From CAYVTM01 sp964454645 (lineage in GTDB: Bacteria > Bacteroidota > Bacteroidia > Sphingobacteriales > Sphingobacteriaceae), in NCBI GenBank assembly GCA_964454645.1, contig CAYVTM010000001.1, positions 372,001 to 436,000 of the forward strand: a stretch of 64,000 bases of DNA, given 5' to 3'. Below the pieces are notes generated by a model. The model saw only the letters and a program-made list of their open reading frames with translations, ran no database searches and was not told the origin of the DNA. The first letter of the stretch is position 1; each line of letters starts with the position of its first letter. A program made the position numbers and the translations under genes. Below, piece after piece: positions 53,672 to 61,064 of this stretch.

Positions 53672-54085
53672 ATGAAACTAACAATAATTAATGGGCCTAA
53701 CCTGAACCTTTTGGGTCAAAGGGAAAAAGCAATTTACGGAGAAAAATCATTCGATGTTTATTTTAATGAATTAAAATTTCAATTTCCCGAAATAGAGCTT
53801 TCTTATTTTCAGTCGAATGTAGAGGGAGAGCTTATTAATAAGCTTCATGAAATTGGTTTCTCCGAAGATGGTATTATTTTGAATGCAGGCGGATACACCC
53901 ATACTTCTGTAGCTTTAAGCGATGCAATTGCAGCGATAAGTAGTCCGGTCGTAGAAGTACATATCTCCAATATTTATGCCCGGGAATCTTTTCGTCAGCA
54001 TTCACTATTAAGCCGAAACTGTAAGGGAATCATTGCCGGCTTCGGCCTAGATTCTTATAAAATTGCAATCGAATCGTTTGGTTAA
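53672..54085 (+). CDS. aroQ: 3-dehydroquinate dehydratase, type II
   Basis: Shikimate-pathway enzyme, 3-dehydroquinate to 3-dehydroshikimate. The 137-residue protein begins MKLTIINGPNLNLLGQREKAIYG, with the flexible-loop Arg (17) and Tyr (22), then FFQSNVEGELINKLHE-type residues (about 46-62), NAGGYTHTSVAL (about 74-85) and EVHISNIYARESFRQHS (about 97-113). The start is fixed by the N-terminal strand. Its start codon is 5 bp from that of xerD, and its stop shares TTAA with the GT2 gene ending at 54082. Confidence 0.96.
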   Translation: MKLTIINGPNLNLLGQREKAIYGEKSFDVYFNELKFQFPEIELSYFQSNVEGELINKLHEIGFSEDGIILNAGGYTHTSVALSDAIAAISSPVVEVHISNIYARESFRQHSLLSRNCKGIIAGFGLDSYKIAIESFG

Positions 54086-55122
54086 GAAAAATCGCGCGGA
54101 GATAAATCGGAAAAATATTTCTTCTTCCGTACGAAATAATCGAATACAATACTTCGGTTGTATAAGCCGGTACTATTGGGGTTACTAAAAATACGAATCA
54201 TTTCTTTACGACGTTCGCGCCAGATTCTTTGTGTAATCAGGAATTGATAATGAGCTTTGTTGATGGCAAAGGCATGTTTGAATTGTCCTCCCAGAAAGAA
54301 ACGAAACCAGGCAATGAGGTCTAAACAATGGCGAATAAAAATTACTCCGAAGGCTCTGTGAAAAGGAAGATTCTTACGAAGCATTATTAAACTGTTTCTG
54401 AAATTCAGATATGTTTTTTTAGGGTCGTTTTGCTGTAAGGTACCTCCGCCAACATGGTACACAACCGATCCGGGGCATACCATAATTTTATAACCCATGT
54501 TTTTTATTCGCCAGCACAAATCGATTTCTTCCATGTGTGCAAAGAAATCTTTATCTAATCCACCCGAAGTACGATACAGCTCAGAACGTATAAACAAAGC
54601 TGCTCCTGATGCCCAAAATACTTCTTCATTCTGATTGTATTGAGCGGAATCTTCTTCTACATGATCGAATATTCTTCCGCGACAGAAAGGATATCCCAAC
54701 AAATCGAGATAACCTCCCGAAGCACCTGCATATTCGAATATGTTTTTATTTTTTTGATCCAGAAGTTTGGGTTGACAAGCACCGATTCTCGGATCTTTTT
54801 CCATGAGGGAAATGATGGGTTCGATCCAATCCGGACTTACTTCTACATCCGAATTTAATAGGACAAAATAATCGGCATCAACTGCTGCAAGTACACGATT
54901 ATAACCTTCTGCAAAACCGAAATTTTCGGAATTGTGAATGATTCTGACTGTTGGATAATGTGTTTTTAGAAAATCGACAGAATCGTCGGTAGAAGCATTA
55001 TCTCCGACAATAATTTCCAAATTCGGGTATGTCGAGCGACAAACAGAGGGAAGAAACTGTTCGAGTAAAGCTTTACCGTTCCAATTTAATATAACAACCG
55101 CGACTCGGCCTTTTTTATCCAT
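54082..55122 (-). CDS. Glycosyltransferase family 2 (rhamnosyltransferase-like)
   Basis: A 346-residue GT-A transferase: VAVVILNWNGKALLEQFLPS (about 7-26), GDNASTDDSVDF (about 40-51), SENFGFAEGYNRVL (about 63-76), the DxD-like LLNSDVEVSPDW (about 86-97) and the acceptor HMEEIDLCWRIKNMGYKI (about 195-212). The SENFGFAEGYN motif is seen in GT2 rhamnosyltransferases of surface polysaccharides. Its ATG overlaps the LpxL stop by one base (TAATG), so it is the last gene of the GWxTD-LpxL-GT2 envelope operon. The stop shares TTAA with aroQ. Confidence 0.92.
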   Translation of the reverse strand: MDKKGRVAVVILNWNGKALLEQFLPSVCRSTYPNLEIIVGDNASTDDSVDFLKTHYPTVRIIHNSENFGFAEGYNRVLAAVDADYFVLLNSDVEVSPDWIEPIISLMEKDPRIGACQPKLLDQKNKNIFEYAGASGGYLDLLGYPFCRGRIFDHVEEDSAQYNQNEEVFWASGAALFIRSELYRTSGGLDKDFFAHMEEIDLCWRIKNMGYKIMVCPGSVVYHVGGGTLQQNDPKKTYLNFRNSLIMLRKNLPFHRAFGVIFIRHCLDLIAWFRFFLGGQFKHAFAINKAHYQFLITQRIWRERRKEMIRIFSNPNSTGLYNRSIVFDYFVRKKKYFSDLSPRDFS

Positions 55123-56018
55123 TACAAATTAAACTTTATTTTCATTTCCTCCGATGGTTGATGTTTCCAGCGCTTATGCGACCAAAGCCAGTCCGAAGGA
55201 TTCTTTTTAATCTTATTTTCCAGATAACGTAAGTGTAACTCGGTGAGTTCATACTCTTTTGTGTTTCGCACATCTTCTTTTAAGAGTACAAATTCAATTT
55301 CATAGTAACCACGCTTCACTCTTCGCACATCAAAAAATAAAAGCGGGGCATTAAATTGTATGCACATCTTCTCAATTCCCGAAAATACGCAAGTTGTTTG
55401 ATTTAAAAAAGTCGTCCAGTAATTCGCACCGGTATTCGATGGGGTTTGATCGGCGACGATTCCCAGGCCCCATACCTGATCTTTCATTTTTACCAATTCA
55501 CGCAAGATCTGATTCATAGCGATGGGTTTAAGCCCGAAACGTGAACGTGATTTGTAAAATAAACGGTCGAAGTGTGGATTTTTTAAAGGTTTATAAATAC
55601 CCATAGAAGGATGTTTCATCACCAGGGGACATATTTGCGTCAGAAACTCCCAATTGGTATAATGACCGTTTACACTAATAATGGAGCGTCCTTCATCGAA
55701 CAGACGATTCGGGATAGATACATTGATAATGTTGAATCGTTTCTTCAGTGACTTATCGGAGATAGTAACGCTTTTGATAATCTCCACAATAATATAGCTG
55801 AGATTACGATAAAATCCTTTGATGATTTTTTGAATTTCTTCCTCCGGTTTTTCGGGAAATGAGTTAAGCAGATTTTGCCGCACTACTTTCTTCCGGTATC
55901 CGGTAACATGGTATAACAAAAAATAGATTATATCCGACAGGGCGTACAATACCGGGAAAGGGAGTAAGGAGATCAGGTAAATAAAAAATATTCCTATCCC
56001 CGAAACTATTCTATTCAT
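55122..56018 (-). CDS. Lysophospholipid/lipid A acyltransferase (LpxL/HtrB family)
   Basis: A 298-residue membrane-anchored acyltransferase expected to add a late acyl chain to lipid A, with one N-terminal helix (about 5-28). The HX4(D/E) active-site motif is in VNGHYTNWEFL (about 115-125); GIYKPLKNPHFDRLFYKSR (about 138-156), VADQTPSN (about 188-195) and WLWSHKRWKHQP (about 278-289) are the other family blocks. It overlaps GWxTD by 8 bp and the GT2 gene by 1 bp. Confidence 0.92.
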   Translation of the reverse strand: MNRIVSGIGIFFIYLISLLPFPVLYALSDIIYFLLYHVTGYRKKVVRQNLLNSFPEKPEEEIQKIIKGFYRNLSYIIVEIIKSVTISDKSLKKRFNIINVSIPNRLFDEGRSIISVNGHYTNWEFLTQICPLVMKHPSMGIYKPLKNPHFDRLFYKSRSRFGLKPIAMNQILRELVKMKDQVWGLGIVADQTPSNTGANYWTTFLNQTTCVFSGIEKMCIQFNAPLLFFDVRRVKRGYYEIEFVLLKEDVRNTKEYELTELHLRYLENKIKKNPSDWLWSHKRWKHQPSEEMKIKFNL

Positions 56019-57462
56019 TATAATCCTGTTCTAACTTGGAGCCATAATAACTGCTTTGGGAATTTTCCGAACCATCGGAGTTTTTATAGGTTCTGGCGGT
56101 AATTTTATATTTCCATTGGGGGTCATTTTTTTCTCCCGGGAGATCCGAATGTAAGAGCTCTAAATCGTTTTGTAAGTTATCGGGACTAAAGAATACAAAT
56201 CTCCTGTTCGAATAGGTTTTGATTTGGTAGTAATGCCATATTTCATACGGAAAAGTTTGATTGTCGAAATCATTTTTGCGTATAGCATTTGGCGGACCAT
56301 AGCGTAGATAGATAATCCCCCGGTCGGTATCGTATCCTTTACGAAATCTGGAACTATAAAGTTCATGTACCGCCTGCACCTTTTTTTCGTAAGCTTGCCA
56401 TTCTTTCTCGGGTTCCAGCGCATTTCTTTTCTCCCAGAAAAACACAAAGAATTGTTGCATATTCACTAGGTCAGGATTCTCCAATAAAGTGCGAATGTAT
56501 CTTTGCTCGTCTGTATGAACGATGGGAGCCAGGGAGCGTATATGCTCAATCATTTGCTCGCTCGTGTATTTCGAAGCAAATGTATTGGCAACATCAATCG
56601 AGTGCATATCCGTTATCGGTTTTACGGATTGATTGCTGCGTTGGAAGAAAGCCTTTTTCTGAACCAGTAATTCATTTGATTTATTTCTTAACTCAACCGT
56701 GACATTGTAATTCCCACTGGGTAGAAGTTGTATATCATACTCACTCATCACTACTAAAACCGGTTTTACAAGTACCTTTTTAATTTGTGTATATTTATCA
56801 ATCGCTCCCGTAGAACCAACATTTTCAATATAATAACTTAATAAGGCTGTCTCGTTTTCGCCAAGCGTGTTTGCATTATAAATCTCCGAATAGAATATCA
56901 GTTTGTTTATGGAAGTAGGGTAGAAGTTATCAGCATTGGGAATCATTTCCATTCCGTTGCGTATATTTTTTCCGCTTGCCTGGGTGGTTGATTTATATGA
57001 TTCTATGAAAGCAATATCCGATATGGAAATTTTATTCTTAGGGAAATGGATTAAAATAGGAGTTTCGATAAATGCTGTTTTTGAAGTATCGTTATTGTCG
57101 CGAATGCTAAGCTCGTAGCGGTAGGATCCATTCGGTAAAGAAATTCTGTTTTGATCGATGATGTTGAACCGGATATTCGTAGTGTCACTAAGTTCCGGGC
57201 TCATTAAATTATAAGCATCAGATTTCACCAGTTGTCCGCCTTCATAACAATTGATATTAATTTGTAAGCTGCCTTGAAATTTTGAGTCGACATTTTTCGT
57301 ATATTGAATACTGCCGGCATCGATAGAAAGATAAGTCTCTATATAAGGATCTGCATCGGGCAGATTAAACGCTGCATAAGAGAATATGGCACGTATCCCC
57401 TTTGCTTCGGATTGAGTACTTGCAATCAACAAGATGCACAACAGTAATTTAAAGCGTTTCAT
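56011..57462 (-). CDS. GWxTD domain protein
   Basis: A 483-residue exported protein with a signal peptide (1 to about 20). The N-terminal part (about 25-290) has beta-sandwich character. The GWxTD-type domain follows (about 310-470), ending in the family hallmark RGIIYLRYGPPNAIRKNDF and PYEIWHYY. The family is widespread in Bacteroidota and of unknown function. It heads the operon with LpxL (8-bp overlap) and GT2, which suggests an envelope role. A Gly-rich pair of helices around residue 320 may mediate assembly. Confidence 0.88.
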   Translation of the reverse strand: MKRFKLLLCILLIASTQSEAKGIRAIFSYAAFNLPDADPYIETYLSIDAGSIQYTKNVDSKFQGSLQININCYEGGQLVKSDAYNLMSPELSDTTNIRFNIIDQNRISLPNGSYRYELSIRDNNDTSKTAFIETPILIHFPKNKISISDIAFIESYKSTTQASGKNIRNGMEMIPNADNFYPTSINKLIFYSEIYNANTLGENETALLSYYIENVGSTGAIDKYTQIKKVLVKPVLVVMSEYDIQLLPSGNYNVTVELRNKSNELLVQKKAFFQRSNQSVKPITDMHSIDVANTFASKYTSEQMIEHIRSLAPIVHTDEQRYIRTLLENPDLVNMQQFFVFFWEKRNALEPEKEWQAYEKKVQAVHELYSSRFRKGYDTDRGIIYLRYGPPNAIRKNDFDNQTFPYEIWHYYQIKTYSNRRFVFFSPDNLQNDLELLHSDLPGEKNDPQWKYKITARTYKNSDGSENSQSSYYGSKLEQDYNE

Positions 57463-57539
57463 GATAATAGTAGTGATATTAGTATTAATCTTAGCTAAGA
57501 TAACTAATTTTAGACCGTAAATTTACTAAATATTGTAAT

Positions 57540-58139
57540 ATGTGCGCTACTGTTTTTCCGATCTATTACTTAGGCCCTGTGTCTTATTATAAACAATTAC
57601 TGAATGTTGAAGCGCCTGTATTTGATATATACGAACACTATATGCGCCAAACGTATCGCAATCGCATTGAGATATTTTCAGCGAATGGAATAATTTCCCT
57701 GAGTATCCCGATTCATAAGCAGAAACCCGGGAAGGTACCGGTGCGGGAAGTGTCTATTTCGTATGCCGAAGACTGGCAAAAAGTGCATTGGAGAAGCATT
57801 GAGTCGGCTTATAATAACTCCTCTTTCTTTGAATATTATGAAGCCTATTTTCATCCTTTCTACAGGGAGAAAATATATGAAAAATTATGTGACTGGAATT
57901 TTGCTTTACTCGATTTAAGCTTGAAATTATTAAAGACCGATCTGAGTTATAAGGTATCGGAAAAATACCTAGAGAAAAAGGGAATGCATCTTGATTTACG
58001 GTCAAAATCGCAGGAAAGGGGGGCCGATATAAAGCCCTATTTTCAGGTATTCTCCGACCGGCATGGCTTTCAAGCAGATTTAAGTATTCTCGACCTATTG
58101 TTTAATTGCGGTCCGCAAGCCATTTCTTACTTAAAATAA
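57540..58139 (+). CDS. WbqC family protein
   Basis: A 199-residue WbqC-like protein. The opening TVFPIYYLGPVSYYKQLLNVE (about 4-24), ETYRNRIEIFSANGIISLSIPI-type segment (about 36-58) and the central DWQKVHWRSIESAYNNSSFFEYYEAYFHPFY (about 76-106) are family hallmarks. In O-antigen clusters WbqC is associated with polysaccharide synthesis, but its reaction is not established. Divergent from the GWxTD operon, 77 bp away, with no clear -7 box beyond a one-mismatch TAATTTTA. Confidence 0.87.
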   Translation: MCATVFPIYYLGPVSYYKQLLNVEAPVFDIYEHYMRQTYRNRIEIFSANGIISLSIPIHKQKPGKVPVREVSISYAEDWQKVHWRSIESAYNNSSFFEYYEAYFHPFYREKIYEKLCDWNFALLDLSLKLLKTDLSYKVSEKYLEKKGMHLDLRSKSQERGADIKPYFQVFSDRHGFQADLSILDLLFNCGPQAISYLK

Positions 58140-58153
58140 TTCAGGGTAGATAT

Positions 58154-58184
58154 TTTGATTATCGGTAGATATATGTAATATTTG
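58154..58184 (+). promoter_or_regulatory. Candidate promoter of lipoprotein paralogue A
   Basis: TTTG (58154-58157), 19 nt, then AATATTTG (58177-58184), one mismatch from TAnnTTTG; 21 bp before the ATG. Confidence 0.45.
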
Positions 58185-58205
58185 TGAAATAAGAATCAAA
58201 AACAT

Positions 58206-58820
58206 ATGAAAAAACACTTCAAACTATTGACTATTGCTTTCCTGGGAACGCTGGCATTTACGGCTTGTGAGAAAGATGAAGAAGCAAAACCCGAGCCTAC
58301 AATCGAGTACGGAGAGATTGTAAGCTATGATGCAAAAACATTGAGAGGCAGAGATAATCCGAGTGATGACATCGGTCAAAGCTTTTTCTCCTGCCAGGAT
58401 GGTAGTGTAATTCCGGTAAATACTGCTACGGCTAATCAGGCAAAAGTAGATTTTGTTTATTATTTCGGGCAGGGTAGTGGAAATGAGCATACTTTAGCGG
58501 CCCCTGCGGATAGCGTATTTATGAATCCGGATGCTACAAATCCTTTTGAGCAGATTAAAGCCTGGACGACCCATAACGCAACAAAATTCAAAAAAGTAAG
58601 TGGTTTCAGCCTTGCAGATTTTAATGCTTCAGAGAACGACTCCCTGATTTTAACGTATGCTAAAGACCTAAGTAATACTAAGATTACGAATTTAACGAAT
58701 GCTACTTTCTTTGCTTTTGAAACAGCAGGAGGGAAAATGGGCATTTGTTATGTTCAGTCGGTAAATGGTATCGATGCTGCAAGCCGCTCTATTTTGATCC
58801 GTGTAAAACTTCAAAAGTAA
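58206..58820 (+). CDS. Tandem surface lipoprotein, paralogue A
   Basis: A 204-residue protein of an unrecognised family, first of four adjacent paralogues. It has a lipoprotein signal with lipobox FTAC (Cys21), then EKDEEAKPE, which fits the Bacteroidota lipoprotein export signal (acidic residues at +3 to +6) that sends lipoproteins to the cell surface. The mature part is predicted all-beta, sharing with B-D: YGEIVSYDAK near the start, the block QAKVDFVYYFG (about 79-89), AAPADSVF (about 98-105), a WTTHNATKFKK block, NDSLILTY, FFAFETAGGKMGI and the end RVKLQK. It is the most divergent copy. No catalytic motif seen. Confidence 0.8.
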   Translation: MKKHFKLLTIAFLGTLAFTACEKDEEAKPEPTIEYGEIVSYDAKTLRGRDNPSDDIGQSFFSCQDGSVIPVNTATANQAKVDFVYYFGQGSGNEHTLAAPADSVFMNPDATNPFEQIKAWTTHNATKFKKVSGFSLADFNASENDSLILTYAKDLSNTKITNLTNATFFAFETAGGKMGICYVQSVNGIDAASRSILIRVKLQK

Positions 58821-58871
58821 ACTTAATTGAATCTGTATGAGGAAGAAAAGCCTATAAATGTGTTTTTTTTC

Positions 58872-58900
58872 TTTGTTATTAGGATTTATTTATAATTTAG
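58872..58900 (+). promoter_or_regulatory. Candidate promoter of lipoprotein paralogue B
   Basis: TTTG (58872-58875), 17 nt, then TAATTTAG (58893-58900), one mismatch from TAnnTTTG; initiation is predicted about 20 bp before the first ATG. Confidence 0.5.
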
Positions 58901-58926
58901 CGACATAAAACCATTAAAAAATTATA

Positions 58927-59535
58927 ATGAATATGAAAAAGAGAAAATTTTTAGCCGTTTTGTTAATGGCTTTGACAACAACTGTTGCTTTAACTTCTTG
59001 TGAAAAAGATGAAGATGAGCCAACTCCTACTAATCCTAATACATACGGACAAGTAAACTTCTATACTGCAAAATTATTGGGAGGTCAAAATAATGTAACT
59101 GCAGGAAGTTTCTATTCTGCTTCTGAAGATTCAGTTTATACTTCAGCAAATGCCGCAACTAATCAGGCTAAAATTGATGTTGTTTATTTCTATGGAACTA
59201 CTAATGCAGCATCTCTAGGAGCACCTTCTGATGCTACAGTATTAGAAGCTCATACAGGAAGTACTTCATTACCTGATTGGACTGTTAAAAATGCTACTAA
59301 GTTCTTCAAAACAAGTATTTCAGCATTAGATTTTTTAATGTCTGCGAATGACTCTCTTATTTTAACAGTTTCTGACAGTTTATCTACTACGACTTTAGCT
59401 AACAAGTTAGAGGTTGGTCAAATCGTAGCTTTTAAAACGGTTACTAACAAAATGGGATTAATTCACGTTCAAAACATCGGTGGTTCTACCGGCCTTGATC
59501 GTGACATTACCATCAACGTTAAAATTCAAAAATAA
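58927..59535 (+). CDS. Tandem surface lipoprotein, paralogue B (biased codon use)
   Basis: A 202-residue paralogue of A, C and D with a lipobox LTSC (Cys25 from the first Met; ATG at 58933 is an equally good start) followed by EKDEDEP. Shared blocks: YGQVNFYTAKLLGGQNN (about 40-56), GSFYSASEDSVYTS, QAKIDVVYFYG, LGAPSDATV, NDSLILTVSD, AFKTVTNKMGLIHVQNIGG and INVKIQK. Its codons are strongly biased to A/T-ending forms (Thr ACT, Ala GCT/GCA, Asn AAT), unlike its neighbours, which suggests high expression. It has its own promoter and terminator. Confidence 0.82.
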   Translation: MNMKKRKFLAVLLMALTTTVALTSCEKDEDEPTPTNPNTYGQVNFYTAKLLGGQNNVTAGSFYSASEDSVYTSANAATNQAKIDVVYFYGTTNAASLGAPSDATVLEAHTGSTSLPDWTVKNATKFFKTSISALDFLMSANDSLILTVSDSLSTTTLANKLEVGQIVAFKTVTNKMGLIHVQNIGGSTGLDRDITINVKIQK

Positions 59536-59553
59536 TATTGAAAGATATTTCAG

Positions 59554-59577
59554 AAAAAGGGGCAATGCCCCTTTTTT
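59554..59577 (+). terminator. Intrinsic terminator of paralogue B
   Basis: AAAAGGGGC-AAT-GCCCCTTTT hairpin with a T-run, about 20 bp after the stop. Confidence 0.88.
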
Positions 59578-59610
59578 ATTTTATATGGAATCATATTAAT
59601 AGTCTCATTT

Positions 59611-60210
59611 ATGAAAAAAAATAACTTATTCTTAGGCTTAGCATTTGCTTCTGTCATCGTTTTATCGGCTTGTGAAAAAGACGAAGATGCAGGTCCGAAA
59701 GATGAACCGGTTGTGTATGGTGCAATCAATACCTATACAGATGTAAAATTCGGTGCACAAAAAAATAACCTATTAGGAAGTTGCTTTTCCAGCGGAACCG
59801 GAACGATATATACAATTGCTAATGCATATTCGGAGTCGGATACGATAGATCTTGTTTATCTGTATGGAGAAAATGAAAATTTTGCAACATTGGGAGCGCC
59901 TTCGGATGCTTTGGTTCAATCAACCTTTAGTAATTCAATTCCGAATTGGGATTCTTTAAATACAAGCTATTTTCACCTTACTTCACTCACAGCTACACAG
60001 TTCAACGCAGCTACAAACGACTCTTTAGTTTTGAATGGTGTAAACTTAGATAGCCTGAATATAGCGACGCATATTAGTGATTTATCCATTGGTAACGTTG
60101 TTGCCTTTAAAACTAAACATGCTAAATTGGGATTAATTCACATTACTAATATAGGAGGTACTTCCGAATTAAATCGTGAAATGACCGTTCAGGTTAAAAT
60201 TCAAAAGTAA
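59611..60210 (+). CDS. Tandem surface lipoprotein, paralogue C
   Basis: A 199-residue paralogue with lipobox LSAC (Cys21) and the acidic export signal EKDEDAGPKDE. Shared blocks: YGAINTYTDVKFGAQKNN (about 36-53), IDLVYLYG, LGAPSDALV, NDSLVLNGVNLDS, VAFKTKHAKLGLIHITNIGG and QVKIQK. The GSFYS block is altered (GSCFSSG), adding a cysteine absent in B. No clear own promoter; it may be read through from B, although a terminator separates them. Its own terminator follows. Confidence 0.82.
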   Translation: MKKNNLFLGLAFASVIVLSACEKDEDAGPKDEPVVYGAINTYTDVKFGAQKNNLLGSCFSSGTGTIYTIANAYSESDTIDLVYLYGENENFATLGAPSDALVQSTFSNSIPNWDSLNTSYFHLTSLTATQFNAATNDSLVLNGVNLDSLNIATHISDLSIGNVVAFKTKHAKLGLIHITNIGGTSELNREMTVQVKIQK

Positions 60211-60230
60211 TTCTAAAAATAATTTAATAG

Positions 60231-60252
60231 AAAGGGGCATTGCCCCTTTTTT
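60231..60252 (+). terminator. Intrinsic terminator of paralogue C
   Basis: AAAGGGGC-ATT-GCCCCTTT hairpin with a T-run, nearly the same sequence as the terminator after paralogue B. Confidence 0.88.
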
Positions 60253-60279
60253 GTTTTCAGATTTTTTCATCTATCTTTA
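60250..60279 (+). promoter_or_regulatory. Candidate promoter of lipoprotein paralogue D
   Basis: TTTG (60250-60253, overlapping the previous terminator's T-run), 18 nt, then TATCTTTA (60272-60279), one mismatch from TAnnTTTG; 22 bp before the ATG. Confidence 0.45.
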
Positions 60280-60301
60280 ATATTCATTTAATAATAATCA
60301 T

Positions 60302-60913
60302 ATGAAGAAAAATACCTTACTCTTAAGTTTAATGGCAGTTTCTGTCTTAATATTTTCTGCATGCTCGGAAGATGAAGACGAGCCACAACCATCCGGTCCC
60401 AATTACGCAGAAGTAAATACCTATACTGCTCGTTTGTTGGGTGGACAAAGCAATTCGACTTTAGGAAGTTTTTATTCAACTTCTGAAGATTCGGTATACT
60501 TTACAAGCCGTGCGGCTGAAAAACAAGAGATGATCGATTTTATCTTTTATTTCGGCGGGCAAAGTACCGATTCCAGTACCATTGCATCTCCTTCAGATGT
60601 TGTATTTCAAAATCCGAATGAAACAAACCCGCATCCCTCAGTACGCGGCTGGATTCAAAACAATGCTACTACTTTCAAAGCTACCCCTTTCTCGGCGAGC
60701 CAATTTATAAACACGTTGAACGATTCCTTAATCATTCAGGGTTATGATAGCACCCTTACGACAAGCTTAACTAAAACAACCCGCCTGAAAGCCGGGGAAG
60801 TATATGCTTTTAAAACGCAGGCAGGTAAAAAAGGGCTCTTTCATGTATCGGCTATTAGTGGCGATGCTGCTACAAACCGAGCTGTTACCATTAATGTAAA
60901 GGTTCAGAAATAA
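60302..60913 (+). CDS. Tandem surface lipoprotein, paralogue D
   Basis: A 203-residue paralogue with lipobox FSAC (Cys21) and the acidic segment SEDEDEPQP. Closest to B at the start: YAEVNTYTARLLGGQSN and LGSFYSTSEDSVYFTS. Later blocks: MIDFIFYFGG, IASPSDVVF, WIQNNATTFKATPFS, NDSLIIQGYDS, YAFKTQAGKKGLFHVSAISG and INVKVQK. The middle is closer to A (FQNPNETNPHP against FMNPDATNPFE), so B and D share one half and A and D the other. Own promoter and terminator. Confidence 0.82.
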   Translation: MKKNTLLLSLMAVSVLIFSACSEDEDEPQPSGPNYAEVNTYTARLLGGQSNSTLGSFYSTSEDSVYFTSRAAEKQEMIDFIFYFGGQSTDSSTIASPSDVVFQNPNETNPHPSVRGWIQNNATTFKATPFSASQFINTLNDSLIIQGYDSTLTTSLTKTTRLKAGEVYAFKTQAGKKGLFHVSAISGDAATNRAVTINVKVQK

Positions 60914-60931
60914 TGTATTTTACACAATAAT

Positions 60932-60958
60932 AAAAAAAGCCCTGTCAGGGCTTTTTTT
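60932..60958 (+). terminator. Intrinsic terminator of paralogue D
   Basis: AGCCCTGTCAGGGCT hairpin between an A-run and a T-run, about 20 bp after the stop; it closes the array. Confidence 0.85.
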
Positions 60959-61064
60959 ATTAGAAGACTTTATGAGCGTTAAAATTATTGTATTTTAGCG
61001 GCAAGAAAAAGGAAAGGTTCATCTTTTCTTAAATCCTGTTTTTTTAACTTTAAGCGCAATGTAA

